DNA of 64,000 nucleotides from Pseudomonas sp. R76 (GTDB lineage Bacteria; Pseudomonadota; Gammaproteobacteria; Pseudomonadales; Pseudomonadaceae): NCBI RefSeq assembly GCF_009834565.1, contig NZ_CP019428.1, positions 6,696,001 to 6,760,000 of the forward strand, read 5' to 3'. Shown piece by piece: positions 1 to 9,020 of this stretch (position 1 is its first letter; each line of letters starts with the position of its first letter). The notes under the pieces were generated by a model. It saw only the letters and a program-made list of their open reading frames with translations, ran no database searches and was not told where the DNA came from. The position numbers and the translations under genes were made by a program.

Positions 1-2
1 GT

Positions 3-2969
3 TTTGTCGACGGCCAAGCCATTGTCATGAGGCATCTGGCTTTCGTGCCCAAGCGCCGGCAGTCCAACGGCCAGGACGTGGTGAGCAACATGTACGTCAT
101 CGGCCCGCAAAATGCCGACGCCGGCCCCTGCCTGTTGTATCGCCCGCTGTTCGACCCGGTGCTGCTTCAGTACCCGTCACAGGCGAACCTGTTATATGCC
201 ATCGCGCAGTCCCACGCATTGCGTGATTCGGTGGTCGCCTGGCTGCCCGACTCGGTGCGCGGCGACTACACCAACTACGTGTTTCCCAGTGACCTGCCCT
301 CACCCTGGACCGTGGCCGACTTTCTGGTGGAACCTGACAAACTCTGGACCTACAGCGGCCCCATGAGCCTTGGCCAGCAAGCGCTCAACGGCAACCTGTT
401 TTCCACGTTGTTTGAAGCCAACGCCAAGGCGCTGGTCGAGCTGGCAGACCGCCAATCGGTCTCCAACGCCGAAAACCGCTGGGCCACGCTCAAGCAAGCC
501 GGCTGGCTGATCTTCAATGCCGCCCTGCCCTTTATGGGCCGCATCGCCGGCACCGGGGCCTGGATCTGGCAGATCGTCGATCAAGTACAAACATGGGTCG
601 AGGCACATGAGCACGGCGAGCAACAGGCGCAATGGTCGGCGCTCACCGATGTGCTGCTCAACCTGGGCATGGCTATCACCCTGCATGTCGCCACGCGCGC
701 TCACCCCGGCACATCCCCTTCAAAGGTCGAGCCTGAAACCCCACGCCTTCCCGCGAAAACGGCGGTGACTGTAGAGCAATTGCCGACGCGCACCACAGAC
801 TACGCGCCCACCGGGCACGACTTGCCACTGAACACCAGCGGCGCGATCACGCGCACCTCCGGCAGCCTGGCGACCCTGCTGGACAGTTTCGCCATCGAAA
901 AACCCACTGACCTTCCCGCGGTCATCACCGAGGAAGGCGTCTACCAACACCTGTACAAGCGCGAGCAGCGTTACTACGCCCAAGTGGGCGCACGCTGGTT
1001 TGAAGTAACACTGGAAGGCGACGAGACGTTCGTCATTGTCGACGCCAAACAACCCGACCGTAAGGGCCCGCCCCTGCTTCACAACGCCAGGGGCAACTGG
1101 TTTATCGACACCCGGCTGCGCCTGCACGGCGGCGGCCGCAAGGGCAAACAGAAAAGCGCCCTGGAGCAGGCGATGCTGAAGTCATCCGAACTGCGCCTGA
1201 AATTGGCGGCCTTCGAAAATGCCAAGAAAAATGTACAAAGCGACCTGCGACAGGCCCACCAGGCCATGACCGCAACGCCCGGCACTTCGGCCCAGGCCAA
1301 GTTCAAACGCCAGGCTTACATGAACAAACTCGACAGCCACAGCTCGGACTACGAAGAGGCCCGACAACAGCTGATGACCTTGAACGTCTTCACCCCCGTC
1401 ACGGACTTTCAGCAAAAAGCGCTGAGCTATTTGAAGGCGCAACTGGAACTCAATGAGGCCGGTATCAGGGAGCTGCAAACCACGTTCAACCCCGCACTCA
1501 AAACCGTGCTCGAACAGCTCGAATCCCCCGCGACCTCAACCGCGGCGACCCGTGCCACAGACGCGCAGTCAGTGACTGACATGAGCAACGCCATGATCAT
1601 GCGCCTGGATTACGCACAATCGCGCTTCACCGAGTTACGCGACCTTGCCCGCGAGGGCTTGCGCATGATCCAACTCAACCAGCCTCGGCTGCCAGGCTAT
1701 TCCAGCGACGACCTGCGGGCCTTGCAAGTGACGCTGGCGCGACATCTATGCCTGGCGCCGCAATCCTTCGCGAGCGAGCCTGCCGCCTGGACCCTGATCA
1801 GCGAGATTGTCGACCGTGCAGACATTGCCGTGCAGACCCTGCGCGATACCCTTCAGGAGCGCAGCGAATCACGCTTGGATGAACGCATTGAAACCTTGAG
1901 CAGCCTGGTCGAGCAGTTTCAGTTCATTGATGAGCGCCTGCAGGATTTCCCCCAGGACTACACCGAACACTCGCTCACTCCACCCATTGAGCGCCTGCGT
2001 GCATTGCTCCGTGAGTTCGCCGATCGGGCCAGCGCTGAACTGGCGCCGTTGCACAACGAGCAAGAACGCCGTCGCATCCGGCCCACACCGCCGCCGTCCC
2101 CACCACGGCCGGTGAAGAAGTTCATCCATACGCGCTTCAACGGTGTACTGATTGGCGAGCCACGCTTGACCCCAGTGGGGCTCGAAACCGAGTTTGTCGA
2201 CATCAAGTCACCGCTGACCCACAAAGTCATCGCCACCTTTCATCAAAAATCCCCAGGTGTCTGGGCCGAACACATTAAGCCTGCCAGTACGCCGCCCTCA
2301 CCGGTTGTTCCCACCGTCGCCAGCAGCATGCTCAACGGCCAAACGTTATTGGACCAACTGCCTGCCTTCCAGACGCGCGCCGATGAGCAAATCAACAAAG
2401 CCTCGCGTACCGCCATCGGCATCGAGTACATGCTTCACCAACATGCCCAGTTGCTGGAGCAGGCCAACAAGGCCATCGAAGAAGCACTGACCCAAGACAA
2501 CGCCACGGAAAGCCGGCAACCCTCTGCGGTGGCGCTCGGCAAACAACTCTACGACGCCGCGCAGGCGCTTTACCTGCAGTCCAACCAGCAGGTGCAGAAG
2601 ATCATCAAGCAACAGCCACCGATCATTTCCGGTGTTGAATGGCTTAAGAATCACAAACTCATCACCTTCAAAAAAACCGTCAAGCGACGCCGCCTTAAAA
2701 GCGAGATCAAGGACTATCTGGACGAGTACACCCTTACCGATGTGGCCACGCAAACGCCGCTCTGGTATGCCCACTTCCATTACTCAACCGCAGACGCACC
2801 GGCCGATAGATTTTTGTCCGCGCGCTTGAAAACCCCACAGGAGCACGCGCGCGGCAAAGCAGCGGACAGTGTGCGCGGGCTCACTGCACAGCAACGGGTG
2901 GCGTTCTATCGCAGTACCATCAGCCTGACGCAGGCCAAGCGCTTGTTTTTCCGGCCAGAGCGCGATTGA
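3..2969 (+). CDS. DUF6543 / dermonecrotic-toxin-like large protein, 5' end outside window
   Basis: The frame is open from the first bases of the window, reading sensible protein before the first ATG at 27, so this is the C-terminal 988 residues of a larger gene. The style (aromatic-rich N-terminal block with a MRHLAFVPKRR motif, a hydrophobic patch near residues 160-190, then long alpha-helical and coiled-coil stretches rich in Gln, Ala and Glu, a Pro-rich hinge near bases 2085-2115, and a basic C-terminus) matches the large DUF6543 'dermonecrotic toxin domain' proteins of Pseudomonas as I remember them. Their function is not established; some are thought to be secreted effectors or toxins. 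No catalytic motif could be assigned. It is followed by a convergence-free 62-bp gap and a regulator on the same strand. Confidence 0.6.
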   Translation, partial: FVDGQAIVMRHLAFVPKRRQSNGQDVVSNMYVIGPQNADAGPCLLYRPLFDPVLLQYPSQANLLYAIAQSHALRDSVVAWLPDSVRGDYTNYVFPSDLPSPWTVADFLVEPDKLWTYSGPMSLGQQALNGNLFSTLFEANAKALVELADRQSVSNAENRWATLKQAGWLIFNAALPFMGRIAGTGAWIWQIVDQVQTWVEAHEHGEQQAQWSALTDVLLNLGMAITLHVATRAHPGTSPSKVEPETPRLPAKTAVTVEQLPTRTTDYAPTGHDLPLNTSGAITRTSGSLATLLDSFAIEKPTDLPAVITEEGVYQHLYKREQRYYAQVGARWFEVTLEGDETFVIVDAKQPDRKGPPLLHNARGNWFIDTRLRLHGGGRKGKQKSALEQAMLKSSELRLKLAAFENAKKNVQSDLRQAHQAMTATPGTSAQAKFKRQAYMNKLDSHSSDYEEARQQLMTLNVFTPVTDFQQKALSYLKAQLELNEAGIRELQTTFNPALKTVLEQLESPATSTAATRATDAQSVTDMSNAMIMRLDYAQSRFTELRDLAREGLRMIQLNQPRLPGYSSDDLRALQVTLARHLCLAPQSFASEPAAWTLISEIVDRADIAVQTLRDTLQERSESRLDERIETLSSLVEQFQFIDERLQDFPQDYTEHSLTPPIERLRALLREFADRASAELAPLHNEQERRRIRPTPPPSPPRPVKKFIHTRFNGVLIGEPRLTPVGLETEFVDIKSPLTHKVIATFHQKSPGVWAEHIKPASTPPSPVVPTVASSMLNGQTLLDQLPAFQTRADEQINKASRTAIGIEYMLHQHAQLLEQANKAIEEALTQDNATESRQPSAVALGKQLYDAAQALYLQSNQQVQKIIKQQPPIISGVEWLKNHKLITFKKTVKRRRLKSEIKDYLDEYTLTDVATQTPLWYAHFHYSTADAPADRFLSARLKTPQEHARGKAADSVRGLTAQQRVAFYRSTISLTQAKRLFFRPERD

Positions 2970-3031
2970 CGGGCGTGCCCGGCAGCGGCACATAACTTGC
3001 TCCAGCCTGACAAACCCAGGCTGGAGCGACC

Positions 3032-4024
3032 ATGCTGCATTCACACCTGACCACCCTCAACGCGGTCTCCTTGGTGCTCAGTACCTTCAAGGCCGAGGGG
3101 TTGCCGTTTGAGGCGCTGCTGGCCGGCAGCGGTATCTGTGCGGCAGACCTGAACCGCGCCGACACGCGCATCACCACCAATCAGGAAATGCGCGTGTGCG
3201 CCAACGCGGTGGCCCTGCGCCGGGATGTCGGCCTGGAACTGGGCCGCCAGATGCACGTCTCGGCCTACGGCATGCTCGGTTACGCCCTGCTCACCAGTGC
3301 CACCTTCGGTGACGCTTTGCGCCTGGCGCTGCGGTATCCGGCGCTATTGGGAACACTCTTCGAGCTGAGCCTTGAGGCGGACGGCGAGCGCATCTGGTTT
3401 ACCGCGGGCGACTACCGGGAAAATGCGAGCCTGGAAGTATTCAACGTCGAACTGTGCCTGGCATCGCTGAAAGTGATCTGCGATGACCTGCTCGGCCAGC
3501 CCCTGCCGCTGCTCGCGGCGCGCTTTGAACATGACGCACCGGATTACCTCGCGCGCTACACGGAACGCTTCCCCTGCCCGTTGCAGTTTCAGGCCACCGC
3601 CAATGCCTTCGCCTTCGACAAGCGCTGGCTCGACCAGCCTTTGCCCCTGGCAGACGCCATTACGCACCAGGCCATGGCCGAACGCTGCCGCAAACAGAAC
3701 CTGGAGTTCACCGGGCGCCAGGCCTGGCTGGGCCGGATTCGCCAACTGCTCACCACCCAACTCAATGCCGCGCCCGGCCTGGACGGCTTGGCTGAGCAGA
3801 TGAACTGCTCGGCGCGCACCCTGCGCCGCCACCTGCATGACCTGGGCAGCAGCTATCAGGAACTGCTGGACGAGCTGCGCTTCGAGCGTGCCAAGCAACT
3901 GCTGACACAAGGGCAGTGGCCGATTTACCAGATAGCCGAGGCGCTGGGGTTCAGCGAAACCGCCAGTTTCAGGCATGCGTTTGTGCGCTGGAGTGGCGTG
4001 GCACCGAGCCAATTTCGCCCGTGA
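3032..4024 (+). CDS. AraC-family transcriptional regulator with arabinose-binding-like sensor domain
   Basis: 330 residues. The first 210 or so form the sensory domain seen in OruR/ArgR-type AraC regulators, and the last 90 hold the double helix-turn-helix (LDGLAEQMNCSARTLRRHLH, then IAEALGFSETASFRHAFVRW with the usual PSQFR end). Such proteins activate nearby metabolic or transport genes on binding a small ligand. The next genes downstream on the same strand are a polyamine deacetylase and a polyamine-binding protein, so a polyamine-related inducer is possible but only inferred from proximity; a 132-bp gap separates them. ATG at 3032 begins a normal-length family member; I saw no stronger alternative start. 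Confidence 0.88.
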   Translation: MLHSHLTTLNAVSLVLSTFKAEGLPFEALLAGSGICAADLNRADTRITTNQEMRVCANAVALRRDVGLELGRQMHVSAYGMLGYALLTSATFGDALRLALRYPALLGTLFELSLEADGERIWFTAGDYRENASLEVFNVELCLASLKVICDDLLGQPLPLLAARFEHDAPDYLARYTERFPCPLQFQATANAFAFDKRWLDQPLPLADAITHQAMAERCRKQNLEFTGRQAWLGRIRQLLTTQLNAAPGLDGLAEQMNCSARTLRRHLHDLGSSYQELLDELRFERAKQLLTQGQWPIYQIAEALGFSETASFRHAFVRWSGVAPSQFRP

Positions 4025-4041
4025 CGCCCCATTGAGGGGCG
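4025..4041 (+). terminator. Weak hairpin after AraC regulator
   Basis: CGCCCC-ATTGA-GGGGCG forms a 6-bp GC stem directly after the stop codon. Only AATTT follows, not a run of T, so termination is uncertain; it may be only a 3'-end stabilising hairpin. Confidence 0.35.
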
Positions 4042-4156
4042 AATTTCGGACAGACAATTTGGCCGTATTTATCCCCTTTTGGCCGCTCCTGCCGTTCTCA
4101 TAAACACGGCCCGCCGCAAGACTGCATCCACTGATACAGCCTGCGGAGAACAACAA

Positions 4157-5191
4157 ATGCTGACGATCTACTCGGACGATCACCACCTGCATCACGGCCG
4201 TTGCGAATTGATGGACGGGCAATTGATGCCCTGCTTCGAAATGCCGTCGCGCGCCGACCATGTGCTGCAACGTGTCAAAGACCGCGAACTGGGCCCGGTG
4301 CAGGCGCCGCAGGACTTTGGCCTGGCGCCGCTGCAACGCATCCACAGCCACGCCTACCTCGATTTCTTCAAAGGTGCCTGGGAGCGCTGGACCGAGTTCG
4401 GCCAGGACGGCGACCTGCTGCCTTACACCTGGCCCGCCCGAACCCTGCGTCGGGTCATCCCCACAAGCCTGCACGGCCAGTTGGGTTACTACAGCTTTGA
4501 CGGCGGCGCACCGATTACCGCCGGCACTTGGCAAGCAGCGTACAGCGCGGCACAAGTGGCGCTCACCGCACAGCAGGCCATCGCGCAAGGGGCCAACGCC
4601 GCCTTTGCCCTGTGTCGCCCGCCGGGGCATCACGCCGCCAGCGATTTGATGGGCGGTTATTGCTACCTCAACAACGCCGCGATTGCCGCCCAGGCGTTTC
4701 TCGACCAAGGCCATAAAAAGGTCGCGATCCTCGATGTGGATTACCACCACGGCAACGGCACGCAGTCGATTTTTTATGCGCGCAACGACGTGCTGTTCAC
4801 CTCGATCCATGGCCACCCGGAAGCGGAGTTCCCGTTCTTCCTGGGCTACGCCGATGAGCTGGGAGAAGGCGCAGGAACAGGTTTTAACTTCAATTATCCA
4901 CTGCCGGCCGGCTCCGGCTGGGAGCGCTGGAGCGCAGCACTGGAGCAAGCCTGCCGAGAGATCGAGCGCTACGACGCCGAGGTCATTGTGGTGTCGTTGG
5001 GCGTGGACACGTTCAAGGACGACCCTATTTCACAGTTCAAACTCGACAGCCCCGACTACCTGGCGATGGGCGCGCGCATCGCCCGCCTGGGCAAGCCCAC
5101 GCTGTTCGTGATGGAAGGCGGCTACGCCGTGGAAGAAATCGGCATCAACGCCGTCAACGTGCTCGAAGGTTTTGAGGAGTCCGCCCAATGA
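4157..5191 (+). CDS. Acetylpolyamine amidohydrolase (histone-deacetylase family)
   Basis: 344 residues from the ATG at 4157, which has GGAG seven bases upstream; the frame stays open to 4079, but those extra 26 codons lack family similarity. Class II HDAC-like signatures are intact: the His-His dyad in RPPGHH (H158, H159), zinc ligands in DVDYHHGNG (D194, H196) and LGVDTF (D283), and the transition-state Tyr in MEGGY (Y322). Pseudomonas relatives (AphA/AphB) remove acetyl groups from acetylputrescine or acetylcadaverine so these can be used as carbon source. The stop overlaps the ATG of the next gene, a polyamine-binding protein, by four bases, which supports polyamine substrates. I do not know which Aph paralogue this is. 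Confidence 0.88.
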   Translation: MLTIYSDDHHLHHGRCELMDGQLMPCFEMPSRADHVLQRVKDRELGPVQAPQDFGLAPLQRIHSHAYLDFFKGAWERWTEFGQDGDLLPYTWPARTLRRVIPTSLHGQLGYYSFDGGAPITAGTWQAAYSAAQVALTAQQAIAQGANAAFALCRPPGHHAASDLMGGYCYLNNAAIAAQAFLDQGHKKVAILDVDYHHGNGTQSIFYARNDVLFTSIHGHPEAEFPFFLGYADELGEGAGTGFNFNYPLPAGSGWERWSAALEQACREIERYDAEVIVVSLGVDTFKDDPISQFKLDSPDYLAMGARIARLGKPTLFVMEGGYAVEEIGINAVNVLEGFEESAQ

Positions 5192-6279
5192 ACATGCTCA
5201 AGTCACTCGTCCTCTGTGCAGCCGTTCTCGGCGGCGCGGCTCATGCCGAAGAGAAACCATTGAAGGTCTACAACTGGTTCGACTACATCACGCCCAAGGC
5301 GCTTGAAGACTTCAAGGCCCAGAACCCGAAGATCAAATTGGTGTACGACATCTTCGACACCAACGAGGCCCTGGAAGCCAAGCTGCTCACCGGCAACTCC
5401 GGCTATGACGTGGTGGTGCCCTCCAATGTGTTCCTGGCCAAGCAGATCGAAGCCGGGGTATTCCAACCGCTGGACCGCAGCCAGTTGCCGAACTGGAACC
5501 ACCTCGACCCCAAGCTGATGAAGCTGATCGAAGCCAACGACCCCGGCAATAAATTCGCCGTGCCCTACATGTACGGCACCATTCTCATCGGCTTCAACCC
5601 GGCCAAGGTCAAGGCGGCGCTGGGCGATAACGCGCCGGTGGACAGTTGGGACCTGATCTTCAAGGAAGAGAACATCAGCAAGCTCAAGCAATGCGGCGTG
5701 GCCCTGCTGGATTCACCCTCGGAGATCCTGCCGCTGGCCTTGCAACACCTGGGCCTGGACCCCAACAGCAGCAACCCCAAGGATTATGAAAAAGCCGAAG
5801 CGTTGCTGATGAAGATCCGCCCGTACATCACCTACTTCCACTCGTCCAAATACATGGCCGATATTGCCAACGGTGACATCTGCGTGGCCGTGGGTTATTC
5901 CGGCAGTTTCTCCCAGGCCGCCAACCGCGCCAAAGAGGCAAAAAACGGTGTGACCGTGGACATGCGCCTGCCCAAAGAAGGCGCGCCGATCTGGTTCGAC
6001 ATGCTCGCCATTCCCAAAGGCGCGCAAAACCCGCAGGACGCCTACACCTTCATCAACTACCTGCTGCAACCTCAGGTGATTGCGCCAATCAGTGACTTTG
6101 TCGGCTACCCCAACCCGAACAAGGACGCCACCGAACAGGTCGACCCGGCGATTCGCAATAACCCCAACCTGTACCCGACCGAAGCCGCCATGAACACGCT
6201 CTACACCCTCAAGCCACTGGGGCGTGATGCCGAGCGGGCGCGGACGCGAGCGTGGACCAAGATCAAGTCGGGGACTTAA
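5188..6279 (+). CDS. Periplasmic polyamine-binding protein of ABC transporter (PotF/SpuD family)
   Basis: 363 residues with a clear Sec signal peptide ([20 protein letters not shown], cleaved before [10 protein letters not shown]). The mature start [12 protein letters not shown] and later blocks such as [19 protein letters not shown] and YSGSF are characteristic of PotF/SpuD, which bind putrescine or spermidine in the periplasm and deliver it to an inner-membrane ABC transporter. No permease or ATPase gene lies next to it, so it probably shares components encoded elsewhere. ATGA overlap with the upstream deacetylase gene indicates translational coupling; together they suggest capture and deacetylation of acylated polyamines. 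The gene ends 15 bases before the convergent MocR regulator. Confidence 0.9.
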   Translation: MNMLKSLVLCAAVLGGAAHAEEKPLKVYNWFDYITPKALEDFKAQNPKIKLVYDIFDTNEALEAKLLTGNSGYDVVVPSNVFLAKQIEAGVFQPLDRSQLPNWNHLDPKLMKLIEANDPGNKFAVPYMYGTILIGFNPAKVKAALGDNAPVDSWDLIFKEENISKLKQCGVALLDSPSEILPLALQHLGLDPNSSNPKDYEKAEALLMKIRPYITYFHSSKYMADIANGDICVAVGYSGSFSQAANRAKEAKNGVTVDMRLPKEGAPIWFDMLAIPKGAQNPQDAYTFINYLLQPQVIAPISDFVGYPNPNKDATEQVDPAIRNNPNLYPTEAAMNTLYTLKPLGRDAERARTRAWTKIKSGT

Positions 6280-6293
6280 CCCGGCAGGCGCCT

Positions 6294-7841
6294 TCACGCA
6301 TGGCCAGCGCCCCATGCCTGGCGTAGCCGCACCAGCGCCTGGGCGATGGCCGCTTCCGGCACAGCGGCGAAGCCCAGTACCAGGCCGGCGCGTTGGTCGG
6401 CGGGGGTTGCAGAGCCAGGCAGCCAATAGCTGCTCAAGCCGTTCACCTCGACGCCAGCCGCGTGCGCCTGCGCCAGCAACTGTTGCTCGCGGGCCAGATT
6501 TTCCACGCGCACGGTCAGGTGCAACCCGGCCGCCACGCTGGGCAGGGCGCCAACGCCAGGCAAGTCGTCAGGCCAACCTGCCAGCAGGGCGTTACGTCGG
6601 CTCAAGGCGGCGCGGCGCATGCGTCGGATGTGGCGCTGGAAATGCCCGGCCGCCATAAACTCGGCCATCACCGCCTGGGTGCTGACTTCGGAGTGGCGCA
6701 TGTCCACGGCGCGGCGCCGGGTAAAGGCGTCCACCAAGCCCGGTGGCAATACCAGGTAACCCAGGCGCAACGCCGGGAACGCCACCTTGCCGAAGGTGCC
6801 GACGTACAACACTCGCCCGCTGCGGTCCAGCGCCGCCAAGGGCGACAGGGGCGCGCCGCTGTAGCGGTATTCGCCGTCGTAGTCGTCCTCGATGATCCAG
6901 CCGCCGGTGCGCTCGGCCCAGGCCAGTAATTCCAGACGCCGCGCCAGGCTCATCACCACACCGAGCGGGTACTGGTGAGAAGGCGTGACGTACGCTACCC
7001 GGCAATCACCAAGGGTATTGAGTACCTGGCAATCAATGCCTTCGGCATCCACCGGCACGCCGTGCAAGCGCCCGCCGGCCAGGGCAAACGCATGGCCCGC
7101 CGCGCGATAGCCGGGATTCTCCACCGCCACTGCGTCGCCGGGCTCCACCAGCAACTGTGCACAAAGGCTGATTGCCTGTTGCGCACCACTGGTGATCACT
7201 ATTTGTTCAGCCGTGCACTGCATGCCCCGCGAGCTGCGCAGGTAAGCGGCGATCAAACCGCGCAGGCGCGCATCGCCTGCCGGGTCGCCGTAACACAGCT
7301 GCTCAAGGTCCGGCTTGCGCCAAAATGCCCCATTCAGCTTGGCCCACACCTCAAAGGGAAAGAGATCGAACGCCGGCACACCCACACGAAACGCCCGTGG
7401 CGGCCCCGATGGCGGCAAAGACAGGTGGTTGTTTTTCACCCGCTCCACGCCCGCGCTGTGGATAACTTCACTATCCAGATCTTCCGGCAATTTCTGCCAT
7501 TTTGTGGATAAGGATGGGGATAAGCCTGTTGAAAACCCTGTGGATACTTTTGTGGATAGTTTTTTCGGTGTGGGCAATTGGGCTACATAAGTGCCATCGC
7601 CGACCCGGCTCTCGATAAACCCCTCCGCGTACAGCTGATCATAGGCGCGCACCACACTGTTGCGCGAGATCGACAACGCCGCCGCCAAGTCACGGGTGGC
7701 GGGCAATCGCGTGCCGCTGACCAGTCGCCCATCCAGTACCCGCTGGCGCAGGGCCTCGTACAGCTGGCGTGTCAGCCCCTGGCGGCGATCCAGCTCAATA
7801 CCAGCAGGGTTAAATGACAGCGGCGGCGAAATCGGCGGCAT
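6294..7841 (-). CDS. MocR/PdxR-type GntR regulator with aminotransferase-like domain
   Basis: 515 residues. Residues about 20-85 are a winged helix of GntR type (TRQLYEALRQRVLDGRL, LPATRDLAAALSISRNSVVR). A Ser/Thr-rich linker follows, then a fold-type I aminotransferase domain with the PLP-lysine context TFGKVAFPALRLGY. MocR proteins use PLP or a PLP-amino acid adduct as effector and typically control a divergent gene. Here the divergent partner is a paiB-acetyltransferase operon starting 87 bp away. Start at the ATG 7841 has AGG seven bases upstream. The linker is odd: it is encoded by a run of TGTGGATAA-like 9-mers (see the repeat entry) giving a Ser-Thr-Lys/Gly repeat. Confidence 0.9.
   Translation of the reverse strand: MPPISPPLSFNPAGIELDRRQGLTRQLYEALRQRVLDGRLVSGTRLPATRDLAAALSISRNSVVRAYDQLYAEGFIESRVGDGTYVAQLPTPKKLSTKVSTGFSTGLSPSLSTKWQKLPEDLDSEVIHSAGVERVKNNHLSLPPSGPPRAFRVGVPAFDLFPFEVWAKLNGAFWRKPDLEQLCYGDPAGDARLRGLIAAYLRSSRGMQCTAEQIVITSGAQQAISLCAQLLVEPGDAVAVENPGYRAAGHAFALAGGRLHGVPVDAEGIDCQVLNTLGDCRVAYVTPSHQYPLGVVMSLARRLELLAWAERTGGWIIEDDYDGEYRYSGAPLSPLAALDRSGRVLYVGTFGKVAFPALRLGYLVLPPGLVDAFTRRRAVDMRHSEVSTQAVMAEFMAAGHFQRHIRRMRRAALSRRNALLAGWPDDLPGVGALPSVAAGLHLTVRVENLAREQQLLAQAHAAGVEVNGLSSYWLPGSATPADQRAGLVLGFAAVPEAAIAQALVRLRQAWGAGHA
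7457..7559 (-). repeat. Cluster of five DnaA-box-like 9-mers inside MocR linker
   Basis: Exact TGTGGATAA at 7457-7465 and 7503-7511, and single-mismatch copies at 7515-7523 (TGGGGATAA), 7539-7547 (TGTGGATAC) and 7551-7559 (TGTGGATAG), all read on the plus strand. All lie in the region coding the linker between the HTH and aminotransferase domains. No replication gene is nearby, so this is not evidence of an origin. Confidence 0.75.
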
Positions 7842-7873
7842 ATTGGACCTATGAAATTGGTGCCAGATGGCTC

Positions 7874-7902
7874 TTACAACGAACCATTAGCCTGCCTAGG
7901 AT
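7874..7902 (+). promoter_or_regulatory. Predicted sigma70 promoter of the paiB operon
   Basis: TTACAA (7874-7879), a 17-bp spacer and TAGGAT (7897-7902) lie 26 bases before the paiB ATG, in the intergenic space shared with the divergent MocR gene. MocR regulators usually bind in just such a spacer, so this is also where an operator is expected. Confidence 0.5.
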
Positions 7903-7928
7903 GCAGGCATTCGCCAAGGAATATTTCC

Positions 7929-8567
7929 ATGTACACACCCCGCGCCTTTGCCCTCGACGATTTGCCCGAACTGCAACAGCTGATCCAGCACACTCGCCTG
8001 GCGCAGTTGGTGACCTTTGGTGAGCAAGGCCTGCAAGCCAGCCACTTGCCACTGTTGCTCAACCCCGACGAAGGCTCGAACGGCACGCTTTACGGACACC
8101 TGGCCAAAGCCAACCCACAGTGGCACGACCTGCAAAATGGCAGCGACGCCATGGTGATTTTCGCCGGTGCCGAGGCCTACGTCAGCCCGGCGTTTTACCC
8201 GGCAAAAGCCGAGCACGGCAAAGTGGTGCCGACCTGGAACTACATCGCGGTGCATGCCTACGGCAACGCCGAGGTATTTACCGACGCCGAGCGCCTGCTT
8301 GCTGTGGTCACGGCACTCACCGACCGCCACGAAGGCAACCGTGCCCAGCCGTGGAAAGTCAGCGACGCCCCAGCCGACTACATTGACGGCATGCTCAAGG
8401 CCATCGTCGGCTTCGCCTTGCCCATTGAGCGCCTGATCGGCAAACGCAAACTCAGCCAGAACCGCAGCCAAGCCGACATTGCCGGCGTGCGCGAAGGCCT
8501 GGCCGCCAGCATCGATGTGCGCGACCAGACCCTCGCGCGCTTTATTCCCCAAGGAGCTTCAGAATGA
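7929..8567 (+). CDS. FMN-binding negative regulator, PaiB family
   Basis: 212 residues from the ATG at 7929 (AAGGA upstream); the open frame reaches 7851 but that would run into the promoter. The family signature around KAEHGKVVPTWNYIAVHAYG is present, along with the conserved start MYTPRAF. PaiB-like proteins have a split-barrel flavin-binding fold; the Bacillus PaiB acts as a repressor of sporulation and protease genes together with the acetyltransferase PaiA. Here too a GNAT acetyltransferase overlaps its stop codon (ATGA), so the pai-like pairing is kept. Actual DNA binding in Pseudomonas is not known to me. Confidence 0.88.
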   Translation: MYTPRAFALDDLPELQQLIQHTRLAQLVTFGEQGLQASHLPLLLNPDEGSNGTLYGHLAKANPQWHDLQNGSDAMVIFAGAEAYVSPAFYPAKAEHGKVVPTWNYIAVHAYGNAEVFTDAERLLAVVTALTDRHEGNRAQPWKVSDAPADYIDGMLKAIVGFALPIERLIGKRKLSQNRSQADIAGVREGLAASIDVRDQTLARFIPQGASE

Positions 8568-9010
8568 GCCCGATCAACATCCGCCCCGTCACCGCCGCCG
8601 ACCACGCCGCCTGGCTGCCGCTGTGGCAAGCGTACTTGGCGTTCTACAACACCGAGTTGCCGGATGCCGTGAGCCAGAGCACCTGGCAACGCCTGATCGA
8701 CGCCAACGAGCCGACCCACTCGGCGCTGGCCTGGCAGGACGGCAAAGCCGTGGGCATGGTCAACTTCATCTACCACCGCTCCAACTGGAGCATCGAAAAC
8801 TCCTGCTACTTGCAGGACCTGCTGGTGGACCCGGCCCAGCGCGGCACCGGCGTGGGCCGCAAGCTGATCGAATTCGTCTACGCCACCGCCAAGGCTGACG
8901 GCTGCTGCAAGGTGCATTGGTTGACCCACGAGACCAACGCCACCGCGATTCAACTCTATGAACGTATCGCCGAACGCCCTGGTTTCATTCAATTTCGCAA
9001 AGGTCTTTAA
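8564..9010 (+). CDS. GNAT-family N-acetyltransferase
   Basis: 148 residues. The acetyl-CoA-binding motif A is clear (LLVDPAQRGTGVGRKLIEF, about residues 85-103), followed by WLTHETNATAIQLYERI, typical of small GNAT enzymes acting on amino groups of metabolites. Start overlaps paiB by ATGA and a second, larger acetyltransferase begins 10 bases after the stop, so the three genes look like one operon under the MocR-controlled promoter. Substrate unknown; a polyamine or amino-acid substrate is a reasonable guess given the neighbours but is not shown by the sequence. Confidence 0.85.
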   Translation: MSPINIRPVTAADHAAWLPLWQAYLAFYNTELPDAVSQSTWQRLIDANEPTHSALAWQDGKAVGMVNFIYHRSNWSIENSCYLQDLLVDPAQRGTGVGRKLIEFVYATAKADGCCKVHWLTHETNATAIQLYERIAERPGFIQFRKGL

Positions 9011-9020
9011 GGAGCGCAGC

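Noticed and set aside
3344..4948. 534-residue minus-strand frame across the AraC and deacetylase genes
   Set aside because: Spans two real genes and their intergenic region on the other strand; no recognisable domain.
7457..7559. Replication origin
   Set aside because: DnaA-like boxes alone; no AT-rich unwinding element and no dnaA, dnaN, gyrB or parAB genes nearby.
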